Assembly: GCF_000699445.3 (NCBI RefSeq)
Contig: NC_067196.1
Coordinates: 45,909,806-45,973,805 of the forward strand
DNA: 64,000 bases
Source of the DNA: Schistosoma haematobium
Taxonomy: Eukaryota; Platyhelminthes; Trematoda; Strigeidida; Schistosomatidae
Reading direction: 5' to 3'
Shown: positions 25,601-31,689 of the stretch, piece by piece
Layout: each line of letters begins with the position of its first letter
Numbering within the stretch: the first letter of the stretch is position 1
Position numbers and translations under genes: made by a program
Notes under the pieces: model-generated
Database searches by the model: none
What the model saw: the letters and a program-made list of their open reading frames with translations, nothing else
What the model was told of the DNA's origin: nothing

Positions 25601-28363
25601 AGGTGTTTATTAACAATTGTCTACGCAAAATACTTCAGATCCATTGGCCAGACACTATTAGCAACAACGTACTGTGGGAGAGAACAAACCAGATCCCAGA
25701 GGAGGAAGAAATCATGAAGAAGCGCTGGAAGTGGATAGGACACACATTGAGGAAAGCACCCAACTGCGTCACAAGACGCCCTCACATGGGATCCTCAAGG
25801 CCAAAGGAAAAGAGGAAGACCAAAGGACACATTACGCCGGGAAATGGAAATAGACATGAGAAAAATGAACAAGAATTGGATGGAACTAGAAAGGAAGGTA
25901 CAGGACAGAGTGAGTTGGATGGTGCTGGTCGGTGGCCTATGCTCCATTGGGGGTAACAGACGTAACTAAGTATCTGTTAGTTGTATATATATAGTCATCA
26001 GCCTAACTATTAATACAACTTAGTAATAATAAACCCCTCATTACATTAACGAAGTAGGAAAATATGTGAAAGAAAACAATTCAACATTTTTTTTATCTAA
26101 ACACTATTTGCAAAAATAACTTTGTAAATAAAATTTAAAGTTTATGTAAGCCCAAATATTAAAAGCATTTTGCAATCAGGCAGAAAACCATTAAGTTGTG
26201 TGGAAATTTCACAGCAAGAAACTAACCTCTCTCAGATTCAGAATTCCCATCGTTAGAATCTTTCACGGCCGATCTTACCGCTCGTAACTAAAAGTCAGAT
26301 ATGACTGGTTTAAGTATAAATTTAAGCATTAAGACGTAGTTAAATAATCCATACAGTCATAAAATCCCATTATTTGAATAATAACGTGTTATCAGATAAC
26401 AATAATAACAAGTAGTTTACTTTCTATATGATCAAGCGAAGTTTACAACTGAGAACAAACTTCTACGCATATTTTATGGAAATTAATTTACATGACTCAA
26501 GGAAATGATAGTAAAACATAATATGGAGTAACTACAGCCAAATAGACTAAACACTAAACATCGGAACACCATAAAAGACAAACTAGATTAGATTATAAGT
26601 ACAGCGAATGCAAAAAGTGGCCATTAGCATAGTTTCCACCGGTTATAAATATAAATATAACAGTACTAAAACCTTTAACCGAAAGTGAATATATCGCGAT
26701 CTAGCACATATATTTTCATTTGTACAATATTTTACCCCTATAAAAGATTTAACAGTAGACAACAAAATGGTACGAAATGTTTGAGATACTTGGTCATGTT
26801 TATTGAAGTACCAAAAAAGTCCTATCCTAATCATTGATTTGTTTTGTTCTCATATAGTCTATGTTGCTACTTCTAATACTATACAAGTATAAAGATGTTC
26901 AGTATTTCTCTAACATTTCAAACGACTTAATGGTTGCTTTGAACCAATTTTTGGTAACGCATTAAATAACTAAGTATGCCACTTTAGAAGCCTCATACAT
27001 AAATGGGATAAACAAATTTTCTAATGATATTGAAAAACTGTACAGGTAAAATGGGATGCATCTCAGAGATAAACCTACAGGATTTTAGGTTAGTAAGGTT
27101 AATAAACTTTCCGTTTAATCCAACTTCAGTAGTTTGACATAATCCAGTTCGGAAATCATTTGACGCTTGACAACATCGATATTTGCACATGTAAATGTGC
27201 ACTACTTGCAGAATTTACTATAGTTCCTGACGTATCGTTAACCTATATACTGCGGTTGAAATAACTAGTTGGCTGTAGCAGCGAAGCTTTTAGTCATAGC
27301 TGACCAAGATTTTCAAAACTATGACTCATAAAAATGTCGTAAATTAAGTGACCGAGTATGCGTTATCAAGTCTTTTTCCATTTGAAATGTTTGTTTTTGC
27401 TAGAAGTAACTTGTAATTTAATGATCCATTACAATTCTATGGAAATAATAAGATCCAGGTACAAGAAACTAATGTGATATAAAAATTTACCTTTCCAGGT
27501 GATTTCACATTTTCAAAAGCAAATGTTGACAGTAACTCAACGTAAGTCAAGAAGCAAAACCCCTTCCATTTCCAGTTACAAAAAGTAGTTTTTAACCTTT
27601 ATATCTACATACAAGACGGTACGTATGTAACCCACAAGGGATTAATTCTTAGTTTTATGGATGACAACTGTCAAGTAGATAAAAAAGACTCTAGGTTAAT
27701 TGACATTAACAGATGAATTATATTTGAAGTAATTAGTCAGAAATCGTATTGCAATGAATCACTCAAGGACAGTAGCCGTTATGCTTCAATACTTTTTAAA
27801 ACTCTCTTGGTTTAATTCTATATTCGGCAGTTCAAAAATCAATTGATAGCGTTAACGTTTGTCTGATCATTCTCTTGTACTTTAGTCAGTAATCGCAGTG
27901 TTACATTTCCAAACAAGTCAACAAAATATAAACTAATTAAAAACTAACTTGTTCAAGTTGCTGCTGTTGATGAACAAGTTGGAACCTATACACTTCGGAG
28001 AGGTAGTGTTCAAAATATTGGTCCTGCATTTCGGTTACCAATGCCTTTTGCTAAAAATAATAATGAGACTGAAAATAGGATGCATTTACTTTTTCTAAAT
28101 CTTTAGGAAACTGTTCCCGAGCATATTGTTCATATAGATCTTTAGTTTGCTGCACTAGAGCCGATTTAATTTCAATCCTAAAACGCTAATACAAAAATGA
28201 AAATGCGCCATTACTTTTTCTGACCTAAATCTCCTTGATCATCGCAAAATCCTTCTTTTATGCGAACAGAGGTTTTACGGATTTCATTTGAATCAGGTGG
28301 ATCATTTAAGGAGAGGGTTTCAAATTTATCCGGATTAGATACATTTGTCTCGAATTCTCCCAT
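806..28363 (-). CDS. ACBD3: Golgi resident protein GCP60 / ACBD3-like, GOLD-domain protein (8 exons)
   Basis: Proposed join, 5' to 3' on the minus strand: 28363-28215, 28177-28090, 28050-27949, 27535-27491, 26287-26227, 10610-10489, 4873-4645, 1017-806. All exons have AG/GT borders and matching phases and total 1008 nt (335 aa plus stop). The protein starts with an acidic segment, then a Gln-rich coiled segment ([16 protein letters not shown], then [20 protein letters not shown]). Next come a linker, [15 protein letters not shown], and a C-terminal GOLD domain ([19 protein letters not shown], an acidic insert, then [18 protein letters not shown] and a final FYTH). This order matches vertebrate GCP60, whose GOLD domain binds giantin and PI4KB at the Golgi. 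The N-terminal acyl-CoA-binding domain is not present, and an in-frame TAA lies six bases before the chosen ATG. The gene covers 27.5 kb because of introns of 15.6, 5.6 and 3.6 kb packed with retroelements. Exons 6-8 are near certain, exons 1-3 strong, and exons 4-5 rest mainly on phase and splice sites. Confidence 0.82.
1018..2383. other. Intron DNA, no recognised feature
   Basis: Lower-coordinate part of the last GCP60-like intron. AT-rich, with no coding frame that resembles a known family. Older repeat remnants may be present but I cannot name them. Confidence 0.5.
2384..3645 (-). mobile_element. Family A (RTE/SR2-like) fragment, RT to 3' end
   Basis: Minus-strand translation gives pieces of the same RT as 11294-14311: [20 protein letters not shown], then [15 protein letters not shown] (motif A), the C-terminal [24 protein letters not shown] segment, and [20 protein letters not shown]. 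The frame is broken several times. The 5' end is truncated in the middle of RT at the inverted-repeat arm that starts at 3583, and the 3' end reaches close to the normal element end. Confidence 0.85.
3583..4228. repeat. 646-bp inverted repeat, left arm
   Basis: Nearly the exact reverse complement of 14725-15370. The arm contains about 60 bp of family A RT (3583-3645), a 5'-truncated Sm-alpha-type tail with a mutated hammerhead remnant (about 3890-3985), and about 240 bp of unassigned DNA. The two arms enclose exons 7 and 6 of the GCP60-like gene. Confidence 0.9.
4229..4644. other. Intron DNA, no recognised feature
   Basis: AT-rich intron sequence between the inverted-repeat arm and exon 7 of the GCP60-like gene. 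Nothing recognisable. Confidence 0.5.
4645..4873 (-). CDS. ACBD3: GCP60-like exon 7 (first half of GOLD domain)
   Basis: Begins [20 protein letters not shown], then [11 protein letters not shown] and [20 protein letters not shown]. Acceptor TTTCTAG, donor GTAGGA, leaving one base. This is the most diagnostic exon: the VRVPTH / WEFATDxYDxGFGxYFEW pattern is typical of GCP60. Confidence 0.93.
4998..5228 (-). repeat. 230-bp repeat, inverted copy 1 with a conserved 62-codon frame
   Basis: Reverse complement of 9148-9374 with few differences. Both copies keep an open frame reading [20 protein letters not shown] on the repeat's own strand. A diverged third copy lies near 39440-39560. I do not recognise the frame; it could be a gene scrap carried by a repeat. 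Confidence 0.8.
5330..5757 (-). mobile_element. Penelope-like element fragment (RT motif C to thumb)
   Basis: Minus-strand translation shows SLYMDNTF, corresponding to the YVDDTF-type motif of Penelope RT. It is followed by [40 protein letters not shown] and [20 protein letters not shown], the usual HE..L...N..H..I.FT.E.E....FLD and YRKPT..GQY patterns of this class. Stops and frame breaks show it is dead. The Asp-Asp pair is Asp-Asn here. Family A copy 5778-8968 is inserted just beyond its 5' side. Confidence 0.85.
5766..5777. repeat. Target-site duplication, left, of family A copy 5778-8968
   Basis: 12 bp AATCATACTGGT, matched by AATCATGCTGGT at 8969-8980 with one mismatch. It marks the exact borders of the inserted element. 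Confidence 0.8.
5778..8968 (+). mobile_element. Family A (RTE/SR2-like) non-LTR retrotransposon, full length, decayed
   Basis: Starts with the same GC-rich leader as the intact copy at 11106 and ends in the (GTAA)n tail, between 12-bp target duplications. The endonuclease part (6009-6704) keeps [17 protein letters not shown] and MGDLNAKVG, then breaks. The RT part (7379-8062) keeps [12 protein letters not shown] (motif A) and stops at a TAA where the intact copy reads RQGCLLSP. The C-terminal part is open at 8465-8962. Several stops and frameshifts make it inactive. It lies in GCP60-like intron 6, opposite in strand to the gene. Confidence 0.92.
8969..8980. repeat. Target-site duplication, right, of family A copy 5778-8968
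   Basis: AATCATGCTGGT, partner of 5766-5777. Confidence 0.8.
9148..9374 (+). repeat. 230-bp repeat, inverted copy 2 with a conserved 62-codon frame
   Basis: Partner of 4998-5228 in opposite orientation. Its frame starts [20 protein letters not shown] and ends in SLKYSSFLN as in copy 1. Both copies lie in the same intron of the GCP60-like gene, either side of the Penelope fragment and the decayed family A copy. Confidence 0.8.
9375..10488. other. Intron DNA, no recognised feature
   Basis: AT-rich sequence of GCP60-like intron 6 with no supported gene or named repeat. Confidence 0.5.
10489..10610 (-). CDS. ACBD3: GCP60-like exon 6
   Basis: Between TTTCTAG and GTAAGT. Encodes [19 protein letters not shown] and onward to NSLATAT, matching the conserved WTRPQIKDFK segment that leads into the GOLD domain of GCP60. 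Isolated between 5.6-kb and 15.6-kb introns. Confidence 0.85.
10611..11092. other. Intron DNA, no recognised feature
   Basis: 3' portion of the 15.6-kb GCP60-like intron 5 between exon 6 and the intact family A insertion. Nothing recognisable apart from the target site at its end. Confidence 0.5.
11093..11105. repeat. 13-bp target-site duplication, left
   Basis: GATCAATAACAAA, repeated exactly at 14325-14337 on the other side of the intact family A element. Confidence 0.92.
11106..14324 (+). mobile_element. Family A (RTE/SR2-like) non-LTR retrotransposon, full length and apparently intact
   Basis: A 3.2-kb element bounded by a perfect 13-bp target duplication. It has a GC-rich leader of about 190 bp (the region with GCTACTGCCGGTCCCAAGCC), a single 1005-codon ORF, and a very short 3' end finishing in GTAAGTAAGTAA. 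One ORF with endonuclease plus RT, a minimal 3' UTR and a short tandem tail are the marks of the RTE clade. Insertion is in GCP60-like intron 5, antisense to the gene. With no lesions and a perfect target duplication it is a recent insertion and a candidate active copy. Confidence 0.95.
11294..14311 (+). CDS. Endonuclease-reverse transcriptase of family A element
   Basis: One uninterrupted frame of 1005 aa. The N-terminal APE-type endonuclease shows GTWNVRTM (about residues 29-36), GISETHWTQ with the metal-binding Glu, [16 protein letters not shown] and the C-terminal SDHHLL triad. A basic Lys/Arg-rich linker follows. The RT shows [20 protein letters not shown], motif [13 protein letters not shown] (Asp 645), [15 protein letters not shown] (motif B) and FADDLALL (motif C, Asp 747-748). 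The tail has [18 protein letters not shown] and [13 protein letters not shown], typical of trematode RTE proteins. The ATG was chosen because the decayed copy at 5.8 kb has the same start context. All catalytic residues I can check are present. The enzyme copies its own RNA at a nicked chromosomal target in the nucleus. Confidence 0.95.
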   Translation: MTPHDESRIPSEVTRPMPLLTTRATICLGTWNVRTMWDTGRAFQIAAEMRRYNLEVLGISETHWTQVGQQRLITGEFLLYSGHEEENAPHTQGVALMLSKQAQNALIGWESHGPRIIKASFKTKKEGISMNIIQCYAPTNDYNEDAKDQFYNRLQSIVEKCPTKDLTILMGDFNAKVGTDNTGYEDIMGRHGLGERNENGERFANLCAFNKLVIGGTIFPHKRIHKTTWTSPDHSTQNQIDHICINKTFRRTIEDVRTKRGADIASDHHLLVAKMKLKLKKHWTTGQTVSQKFNTAFLQDTNKLNEFKIVLSNKFQAFHDLLNGEGTTAESNWKRIKEAITSTCHEVLGHKKHHHKEWITVNTLDKILERRNKKAAINTSRTRAEKAKAQAEYTEINKQVKRSIRTDKGKYVEDLSTTAEKAASEGNMRQLYDTTKKLSGNRRKPERSVKSKEGEVIINIEEQQNRWVEHFKELLNRPAPLNPPNIEAAPTDLPINVGPPTIEEISMAIRQIKSVKAAGPDNIPAEALKADVAATARILHILFNKIWDGEQVPTDWKEGLLIKIPKKGDLSNCDNYRGITLLSIPGKVFNRVLLNRMKDCVDVQLRDQQAGFRKDRSCTDQIATLRIIVEQSIEWNSSLYINFIDYEKAFDSVDRTTLWKLLRHYGVPQKIVNIIQNSYDGLHCKIVHGGQLTKSFKVKTGVRQGCLLSPFLFLLVIDWIMKTSTSEGKRGIQWTSKMQLDDLDFADDLALLSQTQQQMQEKTNSVAAASAAIGLNIHKGKSSILRYNTECTNPITIDGEDLEDVKTFTYLGSIIDEQGGSDADVKARIGKARAAYLQLRNIWNSKQLSTNTKVRIFNTNVKTVLLYGAETWRTTKAIIQKIQVFINNCLRKILQIHWPDTISNNVLWERTNQIPEEEEIMKKRWKWIGHTLRKAPNCVTRQALTWNPQGQRKRGRPKNTLRREMEIDMRKMNKNWKELEKKAQDRVGWRMLVSGLCSIASSRRK
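14325..14337. repeat. 13-bp target-site duplication, right
   Basis: GATCAATAACAAA, partner of 11093-11105. Confidence 0.92.
14456..14530 (-). mobile_element. Family C 3'-end scrap
   Basis: (GTCA)n run followed by ACAACGTAGGACCAGGCACA, the same terminus seen at 20630 and 50653. This is the 3' tail of family C on the minus strand with nothing else attached. Confidence 0.7.
14725..15370. repeat. 646-bp inverted repeat, right arm
   Basis: Reverse complement of 3583-4228 at very high identity; both arms have the same length. It ends within the family A RT segment (AACTACAGAGGCATCACACT at 15317), exactly where the next block, a hammerhead SINE-like repeat, begins. Confidence 0.9.
15371..15530 (+). 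mobile_element. Sm-alpha-type SINE-like element, 5'-truncated, with hammerhead
   Basis: Contains a degraded box B (GGTTGGAATCG), the GATCGTGGATGC linker, a complete hammerhead core (15421-15466), and the family tail with TTTTCCATGGTGGTCTAGC. The tRNA-like box A region is missing. Related pieces lie at 3890-3985, 15000-15066 (inside the inverted-repeat arms) and 63 kb. Confidence 0.8.
15421..15466 (+). ncRNA. Type I hammerhead self-cleaving ribozyme
   Basis: Stem I GCACTG (15421-15426) pairs exactly with CAGTGC (15461-15466). The core CTGAGGA fits CUGANGA. Stem II is GTCC with GGAT (15434-15437 and 15445-15448, one G-U pair) around a seven-base loop. GAA plus a two-pair stem III (AC with GT) and loop GGTC follow. 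The cleavage triplet GTC ends at 15460. All invariant residues are present. The very short stem III is the form known from Penelope-type elements and the schistosome Sm-alpha repeats. Confidence 0.85.
15531..15964. other. Intron DNA, no recognised feature
   Basis: AT-rich part of GCP60-like intron 5 between repeat blocks; nothing recognisable. Confidence 0.45.
15965..16156 (-). mobile_element. Family C fragment with internal deletion
   Basis: 15965-16000 is the family C 3' terminus (ACAACGTAGGACCAGGTACA). From about 16030 the sequence jumps to the RT segment matching 22020-22150 (ACCACGACCAGGCCTGAAGT). More than a kilobase of the element is absent between them. Family B begins directly at 16157. 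Confidence 0.75.
16421..18136 (-). pseudogene. Family B reverse transcriptase, broken
   Basis: RT signatures in order: [13 protein letters not shown] (18136-17807), then in a new frame [36 protein letters not shown] (motif A), [19 protein letters not shown] (motif B) and [13 protein letters not shown] (motif C), all within 17662-16793. The C-terminal [11 protein letters not shown] segment is in a third frame (16735-16421). Catalytic Asp residues are kept, so inactivation is by frameshift and stop, not loss of the active site. Confidence 0.88.
18702..19475 (-). pseudogene. Family B endonuclease domain
   Basis: About 257 codons open. Shows [28 protein letters not shown] (catalytic Glu), [39 protein letters not shown] and [18 protein letters not shown]: the standard APE-type endonuclease of non-LTR elements. 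The frame is lost before the C-terminal SDH motif, around 18705. Confidence 0.88.
19584..19710. repeat. (TAA)n microsatellite, imperfect
   Basis: About 40 TAA units with a few interruptions (19669-19692), within the leader region of family B. Confidence 0.95.
20046..20622. other. Intron DNA, no recognised feature
   Basis: AT-rich sequence between the family B leader and the duplicated composite block; nothing recognisable. Confidence 0.45.
20623..22985 (-). mobile_element. Family C non-LTR retrotransposon, 5'-truncated, copy 1
   Basis: Minus strand: an RT-flanking fragment, linker, RT and 3' end. RT motifs: [54 protein letters not shown] (A), [12 protein letters not shown] (B), [13 protein letters not shown] (C), then [19 protein letters not shown]. 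Compared with copy 2, one A is missing near 21760, which breaks the frame after motif B. The 5' end (22880-22985) is a second, diverged piece of the RT finger region joined to the linker, so the element is itself a chimera. The endonuclease is absent. Confidence 0.87.
22986..23479. other. Unassigned spacer inside the composite duplication, copy 1
   Basis: About 0.5 kb between the C and A fragments. In copy 2 a short frame runs from about 53137 to 53352 ([20 protein letters not shown] in it). Here an extra A near 23227 breaks it. I do not recognise the frame. Confidence 0.5.
23480..25970 (+). mobile_element. Family A fragment, 5'-truncated with RT deletion, copy 1
   Basis: Starts within the endonuclease ([18 protein letters not shown]) and runs to the 3' end. 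Frames 23495-24280, 24632-24901, 24774-25115 and 25357-25956 follow the intact protein. Between VTLLIIVE and SGKVAYSH about 250 bp are missing, removing RT motif A. From about 25360 to 25775 the DNA is the same as the intact copy at 13700-14115, while the sequence before and after is clearly diverged. Confidence 0.88.
25971..26226. other. Intron DNA between family A fragment and exon 5
   Basis: Short AT-rich stretch with no recognised feature. Confidence 0.4.
26227..26287 (-). CDS. ACBD3: GCP60-like exon 5 (tentative)
   Basis: 61 nt between CTTTTAG and GTTAGT, encoding [20 protein letters not shown] plus one base. That base completes a Glu codon with the first two bases of exon 6. The linker is poorly conserved in this family, so support is splice sites and phase only. 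Confidence 0.55.
26288..27490. other. Intron DNA, no recognised feature
   Basis: GCP60-like intron 4. AT-rich; no frame or repeat that I recognise. Confidence 0.5.
27491..27535 (-). CDS. ACBD3: GCP60-like exon 4 (45-nt micro-exon, tentative)
   Basis: 15 codons ([15 protein letters not shown]), phase 0 at both ends, flanked by GAG and GTAAAT. The opposite strand of the same stretch also looks like a small exon (TTTCCAG ... GTAAGT), so strand choice rests on phase continuity with exons 3 and 5. Confidence 0.45.
27949..28050 (-). CDS. ACBD3: GCP60-like exon 3
   Basis: 34 codons between TTTTTAG and GTTAGT, phase 0 at both ends. Encodes [19 protein letters not shown] and a QQQQLEQ tail, matching the LQEQHYxQYxxQxYxxQ part of GCP60. 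Confidence 0.78.
28090..28177 (-). CDS. ACBD3: GCP60-like exon 2
   Basis: Flanked by TTTTAG and GTAAAT. Encodes [19 protein letters not shown] and the following residues, resembling the Gln-rich QFxQYAxxQFP segment before the coiled region of GCP60. Confidence 0.75.
28215..28363 (-). CDS. ACBD3: GCP60-like exon 1 (start codon)
   Basis: Begins [10 protein letters not shown] and ends in a run of A before GTAATG, leaving two bases that exon 2 completes. A donor 10 bases upstream (GTCAGA) was rejected because it puts a stop in exon 2. An in-frame TAA immediately upstream fixes the ATG unless another exon splices inside this one. Confidence 0.65.
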
Positions 28364-29858
28364 TATTTAGAAATTATTCATAATCTGTTAACAAACTGAA
28401 ACAGAGTGTAAAAGATCATTAATTATACTAGATTTACGCAATCGCATAAAACCATATACTGTTTAAATACTAAACGTACACATCTAAATTTTCATCATAC
28501 CAAAAAACACAACCAGCTTTTTATCACGACAAAACAAAATACAATCGATTCCTTAGTAAATTAGAATTAGAATATAAAGCACAGCTAAATTCACTTAAAC
28601 TGTCAATAATGAAATGAATTTTATAGATAAATGATCGGCTGTGAACCATGTTTAGGAAATTTTGAGAAGTGAAATTAAACCTGCAATTTTAAATAAGCAA
28701 TAGTGTTTTTAATCGTCTAACGAAGTGTCCTTAAGTGTCCATTTCTGGAACAAAACTCATCAAATTGTGTAGGCCGAAACGGCAACTACTCATCGTAATC
28801 AACTTCAAGTATTCATTTTCACCCCAACATTAACTTTAAACCCCTTATTTTTATTAAGTTTGGTTCAGATATTAACTGTTTGAACAAACATTTACAGATT
28901 TCTATACTCACTTTAATAAGTAACCAAATCGAATGCGTTCAAAATATATCGACATTATTAGTCTCAAAAATTACTGACTACGCTTTCTAGCAGACCGACC
29001 ATAGCCTATTTATTGTACGAACCGCAAGACTAAGGCTTCATCAGATCCTAATCTTCGTATTTTGGAGAAAATTTCGTCCATTTTGAAGAAATGCCACACA
29101 ATAACACAAAACATCTCAAACTCCGGGAAAATCTCAATAACTGCTGGAAGGATTTTGGACTTTCCCCAATATTTCCCCAAACTTTGGCAAAACTATGGAC
29201 TCTCATTAATTTTAAGAACCCCAAACTTTACTCAAAACTCACCAAAATCGGAAGATATATCTTCCCTATAGGGGCTAGACGACAATGGCACAAAAGTTGC
29301 TTAAATTTCTTTCTAACCCAAGAGTTTGCCTATCATATTGGTAGTTGACGACGACAGTATACAAAATAGTTATATATCGATAAGCAACTAAGACGGAAAC
29401 AATTAAACCTCAAAAATAATATTTAAGCATATGCTTGCAATAAGAAATGTACGGATCACTAGAGGCGATTAAAAACAGCTTGAAAAAAAGGTAGGTACTT
29501 TGGTCTGTTTATCACAAAAACACTGGTTCTTTACCGATCCAAACAGAAAATCCCACAACTGAGATAGTACAAACGTAGCAAAAAACTAAGTAACGCTAAA
29601 ACCAGTAAACCCGCTCGTATAAAATACGTACATTACATTAGTAATAAATAAGTAAGAAAATGATAAAAATAGCTTCTAGATAACTGATTATCATGTCTTA
29701 CATAGTAAAATTCTAAAAATTTGCAATGAAAATCACGGCATGTCGTAACATATTGAATATTTCCAAAATGTATCAGTTTTATCGGAAATAAAATAATAAT
29801 TCGCTTTGTGACTGCTGATTAACCTGACAAAATGGTTATTTTGTAAATAGTTTTTGAT
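28364..29858. other. Upstream region of the GCP60-like gene
   Basis: Probable promoter and 5' UTR of the minus-strand GCP60-like gene near 28364-28700, though no core promoter motif is clear. From 29040 to 29280 the base composition shifts to a C/A-rich segment with short frames that match nothing I know. Confidence 0.4.
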
Positions 29859-30170
29859 TGTGGTAAATAAATCCCTAAAATAAATAGCTCTGTAAGCTTT
29901 CGACATTGGATGCTGACTACATGTTTTATTGAACTCACCTGGCTGAAGGCGCTCGGTCATGCATCCGCTTCAGATCACGAGTGGGAACGCCATGCTCAAC
30001 ATCTACTGCAGTCGCTAGCCAGATTAGATCAGACGATTCTCGATATATTGATATCACATCAAATATATCTTCCAATCTTCTCGATTCTGTCTTTTGATTT
30101 CGCTTGGTGGGTACGAGTTATATTAGGTGTTACTGGTTAAAGAGTTGTCAAACACTGAATACCTGTGCCA
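29859..30170 (+). repeat. 5' LTR of the decayed Gypsy element
   Basis: TG...CA ends. Aligns along its whole length with the reverse complement of the LTRs at 43681-43994 and 48560-48873, with many substitutions (for example GCTAGCCAGATTAGATCAGA is shared). Confidence 0.85.
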
Positions 30171-30753
30171 TCTTTATGATGTTATTTGTATTTAGTCTGT
30201 CAAATTTTCACTGCATGTACATTTATTATTACATGATTGTATGTGTTGATTAAGTGTGTGACCTTGAACATACTTTCTTCCGTCGTGTTACATTCATATC
30301 ATGAAACACGCTGTCACTCACTAACAAATACACTGTTACACACGTACCTCTTGTTCTCCACTCGCTCATGATTGTGTTAACTGAACTCTAAATCAAATAC
30401 CGTCTACATTCATAGATTATAATCGAAATATATCATATTCTACGTTTGGTTATACAGCTGGGAAGACATCAATTTCACTGGAATATTCAGTAATCTATAA
30501 TTGTGGATTTTGGTACTAGAATCAATTGGAACATGCACAAACCTGCTGAATTAAGTAACGTCCCTCATTTCTGTTGTGTTTCTAACATATAACTGATATA
30601 TATTAATAACACTATTTGTGCTTGATAACTCTGTTATCATTTTTGAGTTCGTATGTTATTTGGTCCACCACTATTATCTGGTGAGCCTCGAGTGTGTTAT
30701 AGTCGTTATATTGCCTACATATTTACTTGACACACTAGTTTATTTTTCACATC
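30171..30753. other. Leader between 5' LTR and gag of the decayed Gypsy element
   Basis: No clear primer-binding site next to the LTR; the position is degraded. Confidence 0.5.
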
Positions 30754-31560
30754 ATGTACTCTCCAAATAATCTTATCGACATGGATTGTCCCCCAGTGAA
30801 CACCGTCAACTCATCGCATTCATATGATAGTATTTTAAGCTCAGTTAATGCCATTTCCGAGTTCAGACTACTGGCATACGGTGCCAACAACCCCAGGATC
30901 TGGTTCGCGCAAACAGAAACCTTATACTTAGCGAGAGGCATACGCTCCCAGGTGACCATATATGCCTATGTTGTCGGCGCACTTCCCATCGAAATCGCTA
31001 CGGAAGTCGGAGATTTGATCGACCATGTACCAGAGACTGATCCTTACGACAAAATTAAGGCAACCATAATACAACGTACATCACTCTCTAATGAAAAAAG
31101 ACTACAGCAACTGCTAACATCATGTGAACTAGGGGACAAGAGACTGTCACAGTCGCTACGACACATGAAACAGCTAGCGGGTTCATTTAAATTAGATGAA
31201 GCATTACTTAAACAAATGTAGTTCCAATGATTACCATATAACGCGAGACAGATTCTTAGTGTGCCGAGAAATTCCATCAATCTGGAAGACCTAGCAGATA
31301 TGGCGGACAAGATGATGGAGATCTACACTGATAGTCATTATGTTAATGCGATACAGACCTCCGGTAAAGAACATACGAACACCACATTTAACATCCAGCA
31401 ACAGTTAACGCAGTTAGCATCATTACAAGCTACTATCGTGACTATCCATTATCGACCAGCTAGATCCACGACTAGAAAAAGATCAGTTTCCAAACAGCGC
31501 CCAGATCACCTAAACGAGCAGCTGGAATTTGTTGGTACCATTTGAAGTAGGAAGGAAAAG
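30754..31560 (+). pseudogene. gag of the decayed Gypsy element
   Basis: First frame 30754-31221 (starts MYSPNNLIDMDCPPVN; contains NNPRIWFAQTETLYLARGI and QQLLTSCELGDKRLSQSLRH), continued in another frame at 31226-31545 (NLEDLADMADKMMEIY). A degraded zinc-knuckle-like segment follows near 31528 (Cys-Trp-Tyr-His then a stop). It corresponds to the gag at 47551-48249. Confidence 0.8.
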
Positions 31561-31689
31561 CACGGCGTTGTACATAACCGTGCAACTTCACAACAAACAA
31601 TCGTGAGAACCAGGGAAACGGGCCGGCCAGATAGTAATAGCGGCATCTGTTACTGGCCGACACGCTAGCCGCCTCTTCCACATCAGGGA

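Noticed and set aside
27495..27532. Plus-strand exon flanked by TTTCCAG and GTAAGT
   Set aside because: The same bases fit a phase-compatible minus-strand micro-exon of the GCP60-like gene; no plus-strand gene was found nearby. Kept only as an alternative.
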